Source: Bacteroidales bacterium
Lineage (GTDB): Bacteria > Bacteroidota > Bacteroidia > Bacteroidales > VadinHA17
Direction of reading: 5' to 3'
NCBI GenBank assembly: GCA_025455395.1
Contig: JALOMO010000034.1
Span: 1-35,076 of the forward strand
Length of the DNA: 35,076 bases
Of this stretch, positions 23,764 to 32,721 are shown in pieces (positions within the stretch are counted from its first letter, which is position 1; each line of letters opens with the position of its first letter). The notes beneath the pieces are model-generated. The model made no database searches, had not been told where the DNA came from, and saw nothing but the letters and a program-made list of their open reading frames with translations. Position numbers and translations under genes: made by a program.

Positions 23764-24741
23764 TTAACGACTGGCATTTAAAGTATAAAACTCATACCTG
23801 ATCTTCCAGCTGAATTCCTGCCCGGGTTCGACCGTGATATTAATATAAGGCTCAGGGCTCAGTACCTTCAGTGATGCCCAGAAGATGAGCCTTGTAATTG
23901 GCTTGTCACCTGTTATCCTTACGCCTGCTCCTGTTATTTGATTTTCGATCCTGATGTCATAATCCTTTGCATCAGCTCCGAACCCGGTCAAAGAACCCAG
24001 GCTGGTGGTTTCACCCATGACCAGTTCTCTTTTGAATGTTATTGCATTCTCCTTTACCTCCGCCATCTTGCTTATTCTGGTCGAATCGACCTTTAAAGCA
24101 AACGGAAAAGTAACCTTTAGTCCGGGTCCGGTATATCTGCCATCAATGACAAAGAAATTGTGATTATACGCATTCGTTTGAATGGTTTTCTGCCCTGTGT
24201 TTTCAAGTGAATGGGTTATTTCCATCACAGGTTTTCCCTTAACCAACTTTACAGTCTTTTTGTATTTATACCCGTAGTTTTTGTGTTCCAGTACTTGCAT
24301 GAAAGTGACCTGACCGGACTTCTTACTGATCTTCCATGTGCCGGGATCCTGAATTCTATAGTAATTGAACCTGTTATACCTCTCCTCCTTGGGTTTAAGA
24401 AGCGCACCTACACCAATCTTGACAAAGACAGCACCAGTATCCGCCTCATCATAACCCAAGGGTCCAAACTCCTCCACAGGCCCCATAATAGCATCATGCA
24501 GCACCGGATCATATTTCTCGAACCATTGTCCGAAATAGCTGTGTCCGTTGTATTCTAGTTCAGGCATGACACCTGACCAGTCAAATCTTGTACCCCTGTA
24601 ATAACCTGATTGTTCATCAGGCAGGTAAATCGTTGCCCTGATTATTTTGTTGCTTATCTCGGTCTTAGGGATCTCCCCCTGGGCTACAGCCTGGAGAGAC
24701 AGCATCGCTGCAAGAATCAGGAGGTGCGTTGCCTTATTCAT
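23764..24741 (-). CDS. Secreted protein with galactose-mutarotase-like fold
   Basis: 325 residues with a signal peptide (MNKATHLLILAAMLSLQAVAQ). The mature part is beta-rich and resembles aldose-1-epimerase-like proteins: an opening ISNKIIRATIYLP, YYRGTRFDWSG, a central NAYNHNFFVIDG with a possible ligand-binding His, and the closing PEPYINITVEPGQEFSWKIRYEFY. Proteins of this shape bind sugars or modified sugars, and some are enzymes of unknown reaction; no catalytic set can be confirmed here. It lies 351 bases upstream of susC on the same strand and may belong to the same locus, but the gap means a separate promoter is likely. Confidence 0.6.
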   Translation of the reverse strand: MNKATHLLILAAMLSLQAVAQGEIPKTEISNKIIRATIYLPDEQSGYYRGTRFDWSGVMPELEYNGHSYFGQWFEKYDPVLHDAIMGPVEEFGPLGYDEADTGAVFVKIGVGALLKPKEERYNRFNYYRIQDPGTWKISKKSGQVTFMQVLEHKNYGYKYKKTVKLVKGKPVMEITHSLENTGQKTIQTNAYNHNFFVIDGRYTGPGLKVTFPFALKVDSTRISKMAEVKENAITFKRELVMGETTSLGSLTGFGADAKDYDIRIENQITGAGVRITGDKPITRLIFWASLKVLSPEPYINITVEPGQEFSWKIRYEFYTLNASR

Positions 24742-24903
24742 TTGATCAATAAACTATTGAATTCAAAGCCAGTGATTGAAGTACCTCTGCTTTCCTCTGA
24801 CATTCTATTGTAGCATACAAGGGAAAGTGATTGATAATCAGAAATAAACATGAAAAATGGAATTGATGAGTCTACCGTGATTTTCTCAATAGAATTTCGC
24901 TCC

Positions 24904-24925
24904 ATAACATTCTTTCCAATGTTAT
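24904..24925. repeat. 8-bp perfect hairpin upstream of the mutarotase-like gene
   Basis: ATAACATT (24904-24911) pairs with AATGTTAT (24918-24925) around a six-base loop. It lies between murB and the 24741 gene, about 60 bases past the murB stop; there is no strong T-tract on the minus strand. Roles as a murB 3' structure or an operator are both possible. Confidence 0.35.
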
Positions 24926-24982
24926 AGAACAGAAAGCAGGGTATTACCCTTACTCAAATTCGGAAATCTTTTCAGAAATAAT

Positions 24983-26020
24983 TTATGGGATCAGGTTCAC
25001 CTCCCGCTCGAGCGAGATCCCGAACTTTTCCAGAACGGATGCCTGTATCCGCTCTGAAAGTTCAAGAATATCTTTTCCGGTGGCTGAGCCATAATTGACA
25101 AGTATCAATGCCTGATTTTCATAGCATCCTGCATCACCCGATCTGTAACCCTTCCATCCGGCCTTTTCTATAAGCCATCCGGCTGCGATCTTGTACCCGG
25201 TGCCATGAGGATTAAAGCTCAGGTCAGGGTATTCTTTCTCCAGCCTGCTCTTATGACCAGAATCAATAACAGGATTCTTGAAGAAACTGCCGGCGTTACC
25301 CATGGTGGCCGGGTCCGGGAGCCTTGTTCTCCTGACATCCTGAACTACTTCAAATACTTCTCTGATGTCAGGATGAGATACGTTTCTTCTTTTCAGCTCA
25401 GCGGTAAGGGCTGCGTATGAGAGTGACATTGCCACAGTCCCCTTTGTCAGCCTGAAGACTGCAGAGACGATGATTGCCTTGTTCTTAAGCTCATTTTTAA
25501 AAATACTGTCACGGTACCCGAACCTGCAATCGGCATTACTTAGTGTGAGCCACTTTTTACTGTCAATATGCCAGGCAGTTACTCTTTCTATAAGTGAGGA
25601 CACCTCAACTCCGTAAGCGCCGATATTCTGAACCGGGGCAGCACCTACGGTACCGGGAATGCCTCCCAGGTTTTCCATACCACCCCAGCCTCTCCCCACA
25701 GTGTATCCAACCAGGTCATTCCATCTCTCCCCTGCTCCTGCTTCCACCAAAATACTTTTTTCGTCCTCTTCCAGCACCCTTATGCCCCTGATCTCATTCT
25801 TTATTATAAGGCCCGGGTAGTCTTCCGTAAAGAGGAGATTGCTTCCCTCCCCCAGTACAAGTATATTAACGCGATTACCGGCCAACTCCCTTATCTCTTC
25901 TGTTTCAAAAAGTTCTAGGAGCTCAAGCGGTTGCCTCAGCCGGCAGAGATACCGTGCAGAGGCATCTACTCCGAAGGTGTTGAAGGCCTTCAGGTTGATA
26001 TTTTTTTCAATTGTAATCAC
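24983..26020 (-). CDS. murB: UDP-N-acetylenolpyruvoylglucosamine reductase
   Basis: MurB reduces the enolpyruvyl intermediate to UDP-MurNAc with NADPH and FAD, the second committed step of peptidoglycan synthesis in the cytoplasm. The opening LKAFNTFGV, the FAD-binding LGEGSNLLF and GGIPGTVGAAPVQNIGAYGVE, and the catalytic-Ser segment NAGSFFKNPV are clear. I place the start at the GTG that gives MITIEKNINLKAFNTF, making 345 residues, close to E. coli MurB (342). An open frame continues upstream to a TTG at 26071, but it would add a spurious hydrophobic extension and touch the murA start. It is of the longer E. coli-like type and is divergent from murA. Confidence 0.93.
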   Translation of the reverse strand: MITIEKNINLKAFNTFGVDASARYLCRLRQPLELLELFETEEIRELAGNRVNILVLGEGSNLLFTEDYPGLIIKNEIRGIRVLEEDEKSILVEAGAGERWNDLVGYTVGRGWGGMENLGGIPGTVGAAPVQNIGAYGVEVSSLIERVTAWHIDSKKWLTLSNADCRFGYRDSIFKNELKNKAIIVSAVFRLTKGTVAMSLSYAALTAELKRRNVSHPDIREVFEVVQDVRRTRLPDPATMGNAGSFFKNPVIDSGHKSRLEKEYPDLSFNPHGTGYKIAAGWLIEKAGWKGYRSGDAGCYENQALILVNYGSATGKDILELSERIQASVLEKFGISLEREVNLIP

Positions 26021-26073
26021 TGGCACAATGATAAGAATTAAAACAGTTATTGTAGCTTCGAAAAAAAACAAAA

Positions 26074-27384
26074 ATGAAGTCCTTTGAAGTCACAGGAGGA
26101 AATAAGCTGAGCGGAGTCATCGTTCCCCAGGGAGCCAAGAATGAGGCATTGCAGGTTATATGTGCTGTGCTGTTGACAAGCGAGGAAGTAATTATTTCCA
26201 ATATCCCCGATATTCTTGATGTCAGGTTGCTGATAGTGATTCTTGCAGAACTGGGAGTAAAAGTCAGGAGAATAAACGAGGATACCTACTCATTCATTGC
26301 AGATGAGATCGCTATAGAAAGGCTAACTGACCCACTCTTTCACCAGAAGGCAAACCAGCTCAGGGGATCAGTCATGATTGCAGGACCCCTGCTGGCCAGA
26401 TTTAAGAAATCATTTATTCCAAAGCCCGGCGGAGACAAGATAGGCCGCAGACGAATGGATACCCATATCGTTGGTTTTGAACAGCTTGGAGTAAAGGCCA
26501 GCTATGAATATGGTCTGGGTTACTATAACCTCACTACCGATGGTCTGGTTGGCAGCTCCCTCCTGCTCGATGAACCTTCGGTAACCGGAACGGCCAACAT
26601 CGTGATGGCCGCAGTGATGGCAAAGGGCACTACCACAATATATAATGCTGCATGTGAGCCTTATGTACAGCAGCTGTGTCTCATGCTTAACTCCATGGGT
26701 GCAAGGATAAGCGGGATAAAGTCGAACCTGCTGACAATTGAGGGTGTGACTTCACTTAAGGGTTGTACACACAGGCTTCTGCCTGATATGATAGAAGTTG
26801 GATCCTTCATTGGTCTTGCTGCAATGACGGGCTCAGGGCTAAGGATTAAGGATGCCGGCACGGAACATCTCGGAGTGATCCCTGAAAAATTCAGGCAGCT
26901 CGGCATTCACCTGACCATAGAGGGGGATGACATCATTGTGGAAGAGCAGTCTCTGTATGAGGTCCAGAATTACCTTGACGGGTCAGTTCTTACAATATAT
27001 GACCATCCATGGCCGGGACTGACGCCTGACCTTCTCAGCGTGCTGCTGGTTGTGGCGACGCAGGCAAAAGGAAGCGTCCTCATACACCAGAAGATGTTTG
27101 AGAGCCGCTTGTTTTTCGTTGACAAGCTTATTGATATGGGGGCGCGTATCATTTTATGTGACCCTCACAGGGCTACTGTGATAGGACTGGAACGCCAGCA
27201 GAAGCTCAGGGGCATCTCTATGAGCAGCCCTGACATAAGGGCCGGAGTGGCATTGCTCATTGCCGCGATGAGCGCCGAAGGCAAAAGCATCATCCACAAT
27301 ATAGAGCAGATTGACCGGGGTTACCAGAACCTGGATGTGAGGCTCAACGCACTCGGTGCAAGTATTAAAAGAATAGAAAGCTAA
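26074..27384 (+). CDS. murA: UDP-N-acetylglucosamine 1-carboxyvinyltransferase, Asp-type active site
   Basis: 436 residues. MurA transfers enolpyruvate from PEP to UDP-GlcNAc, the first committed step of peptidoglycan synthesis. Conserved parts are GAKNEALQ (Lys22, Asn23), [16 protein letters not shown], the flexible loop [28 protein letters not shown] and the [15 protein letters not shown]-like end. In the loop, residue 121 is Asp (GAC at 26434-26436) where E. coli has Cys115, the residue alkylated by fosfomycin. The Asp form is known from Mycobacterium tuberculosis and chlamydiae and gives natural insensitivity. The stop codon overlaps the convergent glpK stop. Confidence 0.94.
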   Translation: MKSFEVTGGNKLSGVIVPQGAKNEALQVICAVLLTSEEVIISNIPDILDVRLLIVILAELGVKVRRINEDTYSFIADEIAIERLTDPLFHQKANQLRGSVMIAGPLLARFKKSFIPKPGGDKIGRRRMDTHIVGFEQLGVKASYEYGLGYYNLTTDGLVGSSLLLDEPSVTGTANIVMAAVMAKGTTTIYNAACEPYVQQLCLMLNSMGARISGIKSNLLTIEGVTSLKGCTHRLLPDMIEVGSFIGLAAMTGSGLRIKDAGTEHLGVIPEKFRQLGIHLTIEGDDIIVEEQSLYEVQNYLDGSVLTIYDHPWPGLTPDLLSVLLVVATQAKGSVLIHQKMFESRLFFVDKLIDMGARIILCDPHRATVIGLERQQKLRGISMSSPDIRAGVALLIAAMSAEGKSIIHNIEQIDRGYQNLDVRLNALGASIKRIES

Positions 27385-28904
27385 TTGGCATCAAGGTGCC
27401 TGTTACCATCCCATGATGAGGCAGCCCATGACAGAGCTGCCTTAATTGATTTATTCCACTCCTTAATAAGCACTTCTCTTTCTTCAGCACCCATCCCCGG
27501 GTTGAAAACCGTGCCTGCCTGCCACTGATTTCTTATTTCCTTAATGTCTTTCCAGTAACCTACTGCCAGGCCGGCAAGATAGGCGGCTCCAAGAGCCGTT
27601 GTCTCAGTTATCTTCGGTCTGACAACATCTGCCTGCAGAAGGTCAGCCTGGAACTGCATCAACAGGTTATTAATCGTAGCACCCCCGTCAACTCTCAATT
27701 CCCGTATTTCTATGCCGGAATCATTTTCCATAGCCTTCAGGACATCAAGAGTCTGAAAAGCAATGCTGTCGAGTGCAGCCCTGGCTATATGTGCGGCAGT
27801 CGTTCCACGTGTTATCCCGACAATAGTGCCCCGGGCATGCTGGTCCCAGTGTGGTGCTCCGAGACCTGCAAAAGCCGGTACAAAGCATACCCCGCCACTG
27901 TCCTTCACCTCAGAGGCAAGCTTCTCAACATCAGATGACTTGCCAATAATACCCAGTCCGTCACGCAGCCACTGTACAACGGCACCCGCTATAAAAATGC
28001 TCCCTTCAAGAGCATAGTATGTCTCACCGTTTACCTGCCAGGCTATGGTGGTAAGAAGCTTATTCTTCGATTCAATAGGCTTCTTGCCAATATTCATTAC
28101 CATAAAGCATCCAGTACCATAGGTGTTCTTGACCATCCCCGGCTCGGTGCACATCTGCCCGAAGAGAGCAGCCTGCTGGTCACCGGCAATACCTGCTATC
28201 GGAACAGCCGTTGGGAAAAGACCTTCTGTTGTACAGTAAACCTCACTTGACGATCTGACATCAGGCAATAACCCGGCAGGGATATCGAAAATCTTCAATA
28301 GCTCTTCATCCCATGTGAGTGAATGGATATTAAACAGCATTGTCCGTGATGCATTTGTTACATCTGTAATGTGTGATTTTCCTCCTGTCAGATTCCATAT
28401 CAGCCACGTATCCACTGTGCCAAAGGCCAGTTTGCCCTCTTCGGCCATCCTTCGCGCTCCGTCAACATTATCCAGTATCCATTTTATTTTGGTGGCAGAA
28501 AAATAAGCATCGATAATCAGGCCAGTCTTTTCCTGTATCATCTTACTTCGTCCCTCCTTCTTCAGCTGATCGCAGAAATCTGCTGTACGCCTGTCCTGCC
28601 ATATTATTGCGTTATATACCGGCTTTCCCGTTTCCCGGTTCCATACAACAGTGGTTTCACGCTGGTTGGTTATCCCTATGGCTGCAATATCTCTGCTGCT
28701 GAGCCCGGCATCTTGCATAGCTTTCAGTGCTACCCCTGACTGTGTCGACCATATCTCCTCAGGATCATGTTCCACCCATCCCGGTTTCGGATAAATCTGG
28801 GTGAACTCTTCCTGTGCTGCAGATACCGGGTGCCCATCCCGGTCGAAGATAATAGCCCTTGAACTGGTCGTACCCTGATCAAGGGATAATATGAAATTAC
28901 TCAT
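27381..28904 (-). CDS. glpK: Glycerol kinase
   Basis: 507 residues from the ATG of [17 protein letters not shown]. The frame extends another 77 codons upstream, but that part reads across the glpD leader and is not protein-like. The FGGY-kinase pattern is complete: [29 protein letters not shown], the [14 protein letters not shown] segment, [23 protein letters not shown] and the final [19 protein letters not shown]. It phosphorylates glycerol to sn-glycerol-3-phosphate with ATP in the cytoplasm. It is divergent from glpD across a 130-base region, and the two together form the aerobic-type glycerol route. No glpF facilitator gene is in the window. Confidence 0.95.
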   Translation of the reverse strand: MSNFILSLDQGTTSSRAIIFDRDGHPVSAAQEEFTQIYPKPGWVEHDPEEIWSTQSGVALKAMQDAGLSSRDIAAIGITNQRETTVVWNRETGKPVYNAIIWQDRRTADFCDQLKKEGRSKMIQEKTGLIIDAYFSATKIKWILDNVDGARRMAEEGKLAFGTVDTWLIWNLTGGKSHITDVTNASRTMLFNIHSLTWDEELLKIFDIPAGLLPDVRSSSEVYCTTEGLFPTAVPIAGIAGDQQAALFGQMCTEPGMVKNTYGTGCFMVMNIGKKPIESKNKLLTTIAWQVNGETYYALEGSIFIAGAVVQWLRDGLGIIGKSSDVEKLASEVKDSGGVCFVPAFAGLGAPHWDQHARGTIVGITRGTTAAHIARAALDSIAFQTLDVLKAMENDSGIEIRELRVDGGATINNLLMQFQADLLQADVVRPKITETTALGAAYLAGLAVGYWKDIKEIRNQWQAGTVFNPGMGAEEREVLIKEWNKSIKAALSWAASSWDGNRHLDAN

Positions 28905-29034
28905 ATAATTTTGATTTGTAGTGAGCTGACTTATATTCAAGGCTCTCCAAATTATGAGGCTACCCGGGTTAAAAGAAATCTTTCCAAAGATAAAAATCAA
29001 CTTATCTTTAGTAATTAATATTTCTGATTTTTCG
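28905..29034. promoter_or_regulatory. Divergent glpK/glpD control region
   Basis: The 130 bases between the two ATGs must contain both promoters. A weak glpD candidate is TTTG (28910-28913) with TATATTCA (28932-28939) 18 bases on. A hairpin, AAAGATAAA (28986-28994) with TTATCTTTA (29002-29010), lies closer to glpD and could be an operator or leader structure. Assignments are tentative. Confidence 0.35.
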
Positions 29035-30630
29035 ATGGATAGATCCAATAAAAATATTCCCCGTGAAGCTTTCATAAACAGGCTTAAGAGTCCACAGCAG
29101 GAGTGGGACTTCATTGTAATAGGAGGAGGTGCCACCGGGCTGGGTATAGCTGTTGATGCTGCCAGCCGGGGCTACAGCACGGTATTACTGGAGCAGTCTG
29201 ACTTTGCAAAAGCAACTTCCGGCAGAAGCACCAAACTGGTACATGGCGGTGTCCGTTACCTTCAGAACGGTGACGTCGGTCTGGTAGTGGAAGCCTTGCG
29301 AGAGAGAGGCTATTTAATGAAGAACGCTCCTCACCTGGTAAAGAACCAAAGATTCATAATCGGAAATTACCTATGGTGGGAAAAGCCCTTCTATACAATC
29401 GGCCTGACGCTTTATGACCTGCTTGCAGGAAGCATGAGCCTCGGTCGTTCATTGCCCGTGAACAGAAAAGAGGTAATAAGGCGCATACCCCAGATTGTAC
29501 AGCATAAACTAAAAGGCGGAGTATCTTATCACGACGGACAGTTTGACGATGCCCGCCTGGCAATTAATCTTATGCAGACAGCAATTGAGAATAAGGCTGT
29601 CGTCGTCAACTATGTAAAAGTTAATGAACTTATTAAGGATGTCAAGGGCCATGTTTCAGGCGTTGTTGCTGAGGATAAGCTTAATGGCGACAGCCTTGAA
29701 CTGAAGGGAAAATGCATTATTAATGCCACAGGTATCTTCGTTGACAGCATCATCAGGATGGATAACCCTGATGAGCATCCGCTTGTAAGGCCCAGCCAGG
29801 GAGTCCACCTGGTAGTTGACAAATCATTTCTCGGTGGTGATGATGCAATTATGATCCCTAAAACGAGTGACGGCCGGGTGATGTTCGGTGTTCCCTGGCA
29901 TGGCAGGGTAATTCTCGGGACCACAGATGTGCCTGTGAAGGATTTCGTTCTGGAACCTGAAGCACTTGAGGAAGAGGTCAACTTCATACTCGAGACGGCA
30001 GGCAGGTATCTGACCCGGAGACCGGGGAGAAAAGATGTTCTTTGTGTCTTTGCCGGCCTTCGTCCACTTGCAGCACCCGTGAAGAACGCTGATGAAACCA
30101 AAACCAAAGAGATATCAAGAAGCCATAAGCTGATGGTATCATCTTCCGGACTGGTAACAATTACGGGAGGCAAATGGACTACATACCGGCTCATGGCTGA
30201 AGAGACGGTCAATCTAGCTGCAAAAACCGGAAAACTGCCTTCCAGACCCTGCAAAACTAAATATCTGAAGATCCACGGCTACATGGAGAACCCTGACAGG
30301 ATTAGATGGCTTCACATCTACGGTAGCGACATGGATGAGATTACAGAGCTTCGTGATAAAGTTGCAGGCTATGAACAAAAATTGCATCCTGAATTTGACT
30401 TTACCATTGCAGAGGTGGTTTGGGCTGTAAGAAGAGAGATGGCCATGACCGTTGATGATGTACTGGCAAGAAGAATCCGTGCCCTCTATCTCGATGCCAG
30501 AGCCTCGGTGGTCATGGCACCCAGGGTTGCTGCCATCATGGCAGATGAACTCGGCAGGAACCAGATGTGGATAGAACAACAGGTTATCGATTACACCTCG
30601 ATTGCAAAAGGCTATATCCTTGACCGGTAG
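29035..30630 (+). CDS. glpD: FAD-dependent glycerol-3-phosphate dehydrogenase
   Basis: 531 residues from the ATG of [13 protein letters not shown]; the open frame runs upstream to 28954, but that part overlaps the control region. The dinucleotide-binding motif [11 protein letters not shown] (about 27-37) is followed by [14 protein letters not shown], a GlpD signature, then [29 protein letters not shown] and a C-terminal DAO_C domain ([17 protein letters not shown]). It oxidises sn-glycerol-3-phosphate to dihydroxyacetone phosphate at the inner membrane, passing electrons to quinone. With the divergent glpK it completes entry of glycerol into glycolysis. Confidence 0.94.
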   Translation: MDRSNKNIPREAFINRLKSPQQEWDFIVIGGGATGLGIAVDAASRGYSTVLLEQSDFAKATSGRSTKLVHGGVRYLQNGDVGLVVEALRERGYLMKNAPHLVKNQRFIIGNYLWWEKPFYTIGLTLYDLLAGSMSLGRSLPVNRKEVIRRIPQIVQHKLKGGVSYHDGQFDDARLAINLMQTAIENKAVVVNYVKVNELIKDVKGHVSGVVAEDKLNGDSLELKGKCIINATGIFVDSIIRMDNPDEHPLVRPSQGVHLVVDKSFLGGDDAIMIPKTSDGRVMFGVPWHGRVILGTTDVPVKDFVLEPEALEEEVNFILETAGRYLTRRPGRKDVLCVFAGLRPLAAPVKNADETKTKEISRSHKLMVSSSGLVTITGGKWTTYRLMAEETVNLAAKTGKLPSRPCKTKYLKIHGYMENPDRIRWLHIYGSDMDEITELRDKVAGYEQKLHPEFDFTIAEVVWAVRREMAMTVDDVLARRIRALYLDARASVVMAPRVAAIMADELGRNQMWIEQQVIDYTSIAKGYILDR

Positions 30631-30642
30631 TACAGAGAGTTA

Positions 30643-32721
30643 CTACTTCACCATTTTCAGGTAATCTATTATCCCTTCATAAATCTTCTGCGCCATCTGC
30701 TGACGGAAATCGGGGTCAGCAAGCTTTTCCTCATCCTCTGCATGTGTCATGAAGGCCTGCTCAACAAGCACGGATGGCATCTGCGATACCCTTGTAACTG
30801 TATAGTTGAATGACCCTACCACTCCGAACTCGGGAAGACCGGTCTCAAGCAACCTGTCATATATTGTCTGTGCCAGAGGAGCCCAGAAGGGATTGTGCCA
30901 GTATGTGCTTGTGCCTGCAACCGATAAATAACCCCTGCCGCCGGCGTTGGCATGGATGCTTATCAGCATGTCAGCCCCCGATCCGATGGCGATGTTGCGC
31001 TTCTCAGTCAGGGTCATGTCCCTGTCGGAATCACGTACCTGGATCACTTCCGCTCCCATGGCTGCGCACAGATCACCAAGCCTGAACGAGAGGTCAAGGT
31101 TGATTTCCTTCTCTACAAGCCCCGAAAGCCCTATGGCCCCTGTGCCTGATCCGCCATGACCCGCTTCAATGGCTATCTTCAAGCCGGTTAGCGGCCTGGC
31201 CGCTGAAAGGTCATATGAAGGGGGATACTTCACCCGCAGCACCAGGCTCTTTCCTGAGGGCTGAATGTCATACCCCCAGATATCTTCTGTCTTCAGGTTC
31301 ACAAAAACCCTGAAGGTCTCCGGCGAAGTCTGCTCCCATGTAAGCTTATCGATCACCCGGCAACCGGTGCGGTGGCTCACCCATGTCGCGGCCGTCTCAG
31401 CCCCGAAAATAGTTACCACCAACCGCTTTCCGTCGGGGTCAGGATAGACCTCATAGGGTACCGGCTCGAGCCAGGGTATGGAAACCATATCTGCAGCACC
31501 TGCCGGGCCACATGACATGCTCGTGACACTGTAAGAGGGCTGCACCCTTATGCCGTCTGTCAACTCAACATCATCTTCACTGATGAATCCGATTTCAGTA
31601 TTACTCAACCTGACCCTGTAGTTGCGACCTATTTTCCCGTTGACTTTAAGGATCACCCCGGGGCCGAGCTCTGATCTGATCGGCCCACCCAGTCTTGGCG
31701 CACCGAGGTTGTATACCAGCCTGGAATATTCGTTCTTCACCCTTACCAGCGGAAATGCCTCAGGATTCCTCACGATAACCGTCCTTTCGAAGTCACTCCT
31801 GTAAACATCCTTCACCGGTGCTCCCGATGCCGGTATCAGCCTGACGCTGAGGGCATGACTGGTGCCGGTTGCAAGACTGCCAGAAGGCACTTCAGCCCGG
31901 TAAATGCTGTAGTCGTTAAAATCTTCACGCACGCACTTAATGCTTCTCTTACCTGGCCGTATATCGAGCCAGACTTCCTGTCCTTTCGATGCCCGGAAGC
32001 TCACCTTCACCACCTCGCCGGGAAGCAGCTCCATATCCGTGGCAGGCTCAAAAGAGCGTTTGTCAAGCCATAGCGGATAGGACTGCCTGGTCATATCTCT
32101 CTTTTCATAGATAAATTCCTGCTCGCAGACAGCCGTGCGACCATCAGGCGTTGTTGCCTCAGCCCTGACCCTGTTTACTCCCTCATCGAATTTAACGGTG
32201 GTGAAAAATATTCCCGTCTTATACTGTTTCAGTTCTATGCCGTTTATACTTACAGTTGCAGGGTATTCACTCTTGCAGAGGAAGTCGAACTGAGGCAGGG
32301 AGGTAACTGCCTCAGGTGTCATCCGGAACTCGACCCACGGTGATTTGCGCTCTACACTGCCATCAGGTTTGACAGAATATTTGTAGGGGACAAACCATCC
32401 TGTTACGGGAATGGAAACGTCACAACCCTTAGAAAGATCAGGGCATGGAGCCAGTGAGAGCAAAATAGTATCTGTCTCAGGCATGTCAAAGGTTATTTTG
32501 CCTTCAGAGTCTGTCGTAAGATCCATCGCACCTTTGTTGACAGTAACCTTGCGACCGGAAAAGTCTGAAGGAAACAGACCGGTCAGGTCGAGTTCAACTA
32601 CCTGAGGCTGCGCGGTTCTTTGTTCAACGGGAGCAACCGGCTGTATAAGCTGGGTCGTTTTGCACCCTGACAATACTGCAGCCAGGATCAGGGTTATCTG
32701 AATAATTTGTTTTGTTTTCAT
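30643..32721 (-). CDS. Lipoprotein N-acetylmuramoyl-L-alanine amidase with long N-terminal module
   Basis: 692 residues with a clear lipoprotein signal (AAVLSGC, Cys20). Residues about 30-330 are beta-rich Ig-like segments, 350-390 look SH3-like, and 410-500 look AMIN-like. The Amidase_3 catalytic domain fills about 513-690: Zn ligands His522 (EAGHGG), Glu537 (VEKEI) and His590 (SIHAN), and catalytic Glu654 (LVEQAF). It cleaves the bond between MurNAc and the stem peptide in the periplasm. Its ATG overlaps the stop of the GHL10-NamZ gene by 4 bases, so the two are translationally coupled. Cell separation is an alternative role to salvage. Confidence 0.9.
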   Translation of the reverse strand: MKTKQIIQITLILAAVLSGCKTTQLIQPVAPVEQRTAQPQVVELDLTGLFPSDFSGRKVTVNKGAMDLTTDSEGKITFDMPETDTILLSLAPCPDLSKGCDVSIPVTGWFVPYKYSVKPDGSVERKSPWVEFRMTPEAVTSLPQFDFLCKSEYPATVSINGIELKQYKTGIFFTTVKFDEGVNRVRAEATTPDGRTAVCEQEFIYEKRDMTRQSYPLWLDKRSFEPATDMELLPGEVVKVSFRASKGQEVWLDIRPGKRSIKCVREDFNDYSIYRAEVPSGSLATGTSHALSVRLIPASGAPVKDVYRSDFERTVIVRNPEAFPLVRVKNEYSRLVYNLGAPRLGGPIRSELGPGVILKVNGKIGRNYRVRLSNTEIGFISEDDVELTDGIRVQPSYSVTSMSCGPAGAADMVSIPWLEPVPYEVYPDPDGKRLVVTIFGAETAATWVSHRTGCRVIDKLTWEQTSPETFRVFVNLKTEDIWGYDIQPSGKSLVLRVKYPPSYDLSAARPLTGLKIAIEAGHGGSGTGAIGLSGLVEKEINLDLSFRLGDLCAAMGAEVIQVRDSDRDMTLTEKRNIAIGSGADMLISIHANAGGRGYLSVAGTSTYWHNPFWAPLAQTIYDRLLETGLPEFGVVGSFNYTVTRVSQMPSVLVEQAFMTHAEDEEKLADPDFRQQMAQKIYEGIIDYLKMVK

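Noticed and set aside
24802-24895. 9-bp inverted repeat ATTCTATTG / CAATAGAAT
   Set aside because: The arms are 76 bases apart in AT-rich sequence, so chance is likely.
26021-26071. N-terminal extension of MurB starting at TTG 26071
   Set aside because: It would add a hydrophobic 17-residue leader foreign to MurB and leave only two bases to the divergent murA start; the internal GTG gives the normal length.
29610-30254. 214-codon minus-strand frame
   Set aside because: It is antisense to glpD and Ser/Thr/Pro-rich, a typical shadow of coding DNA.
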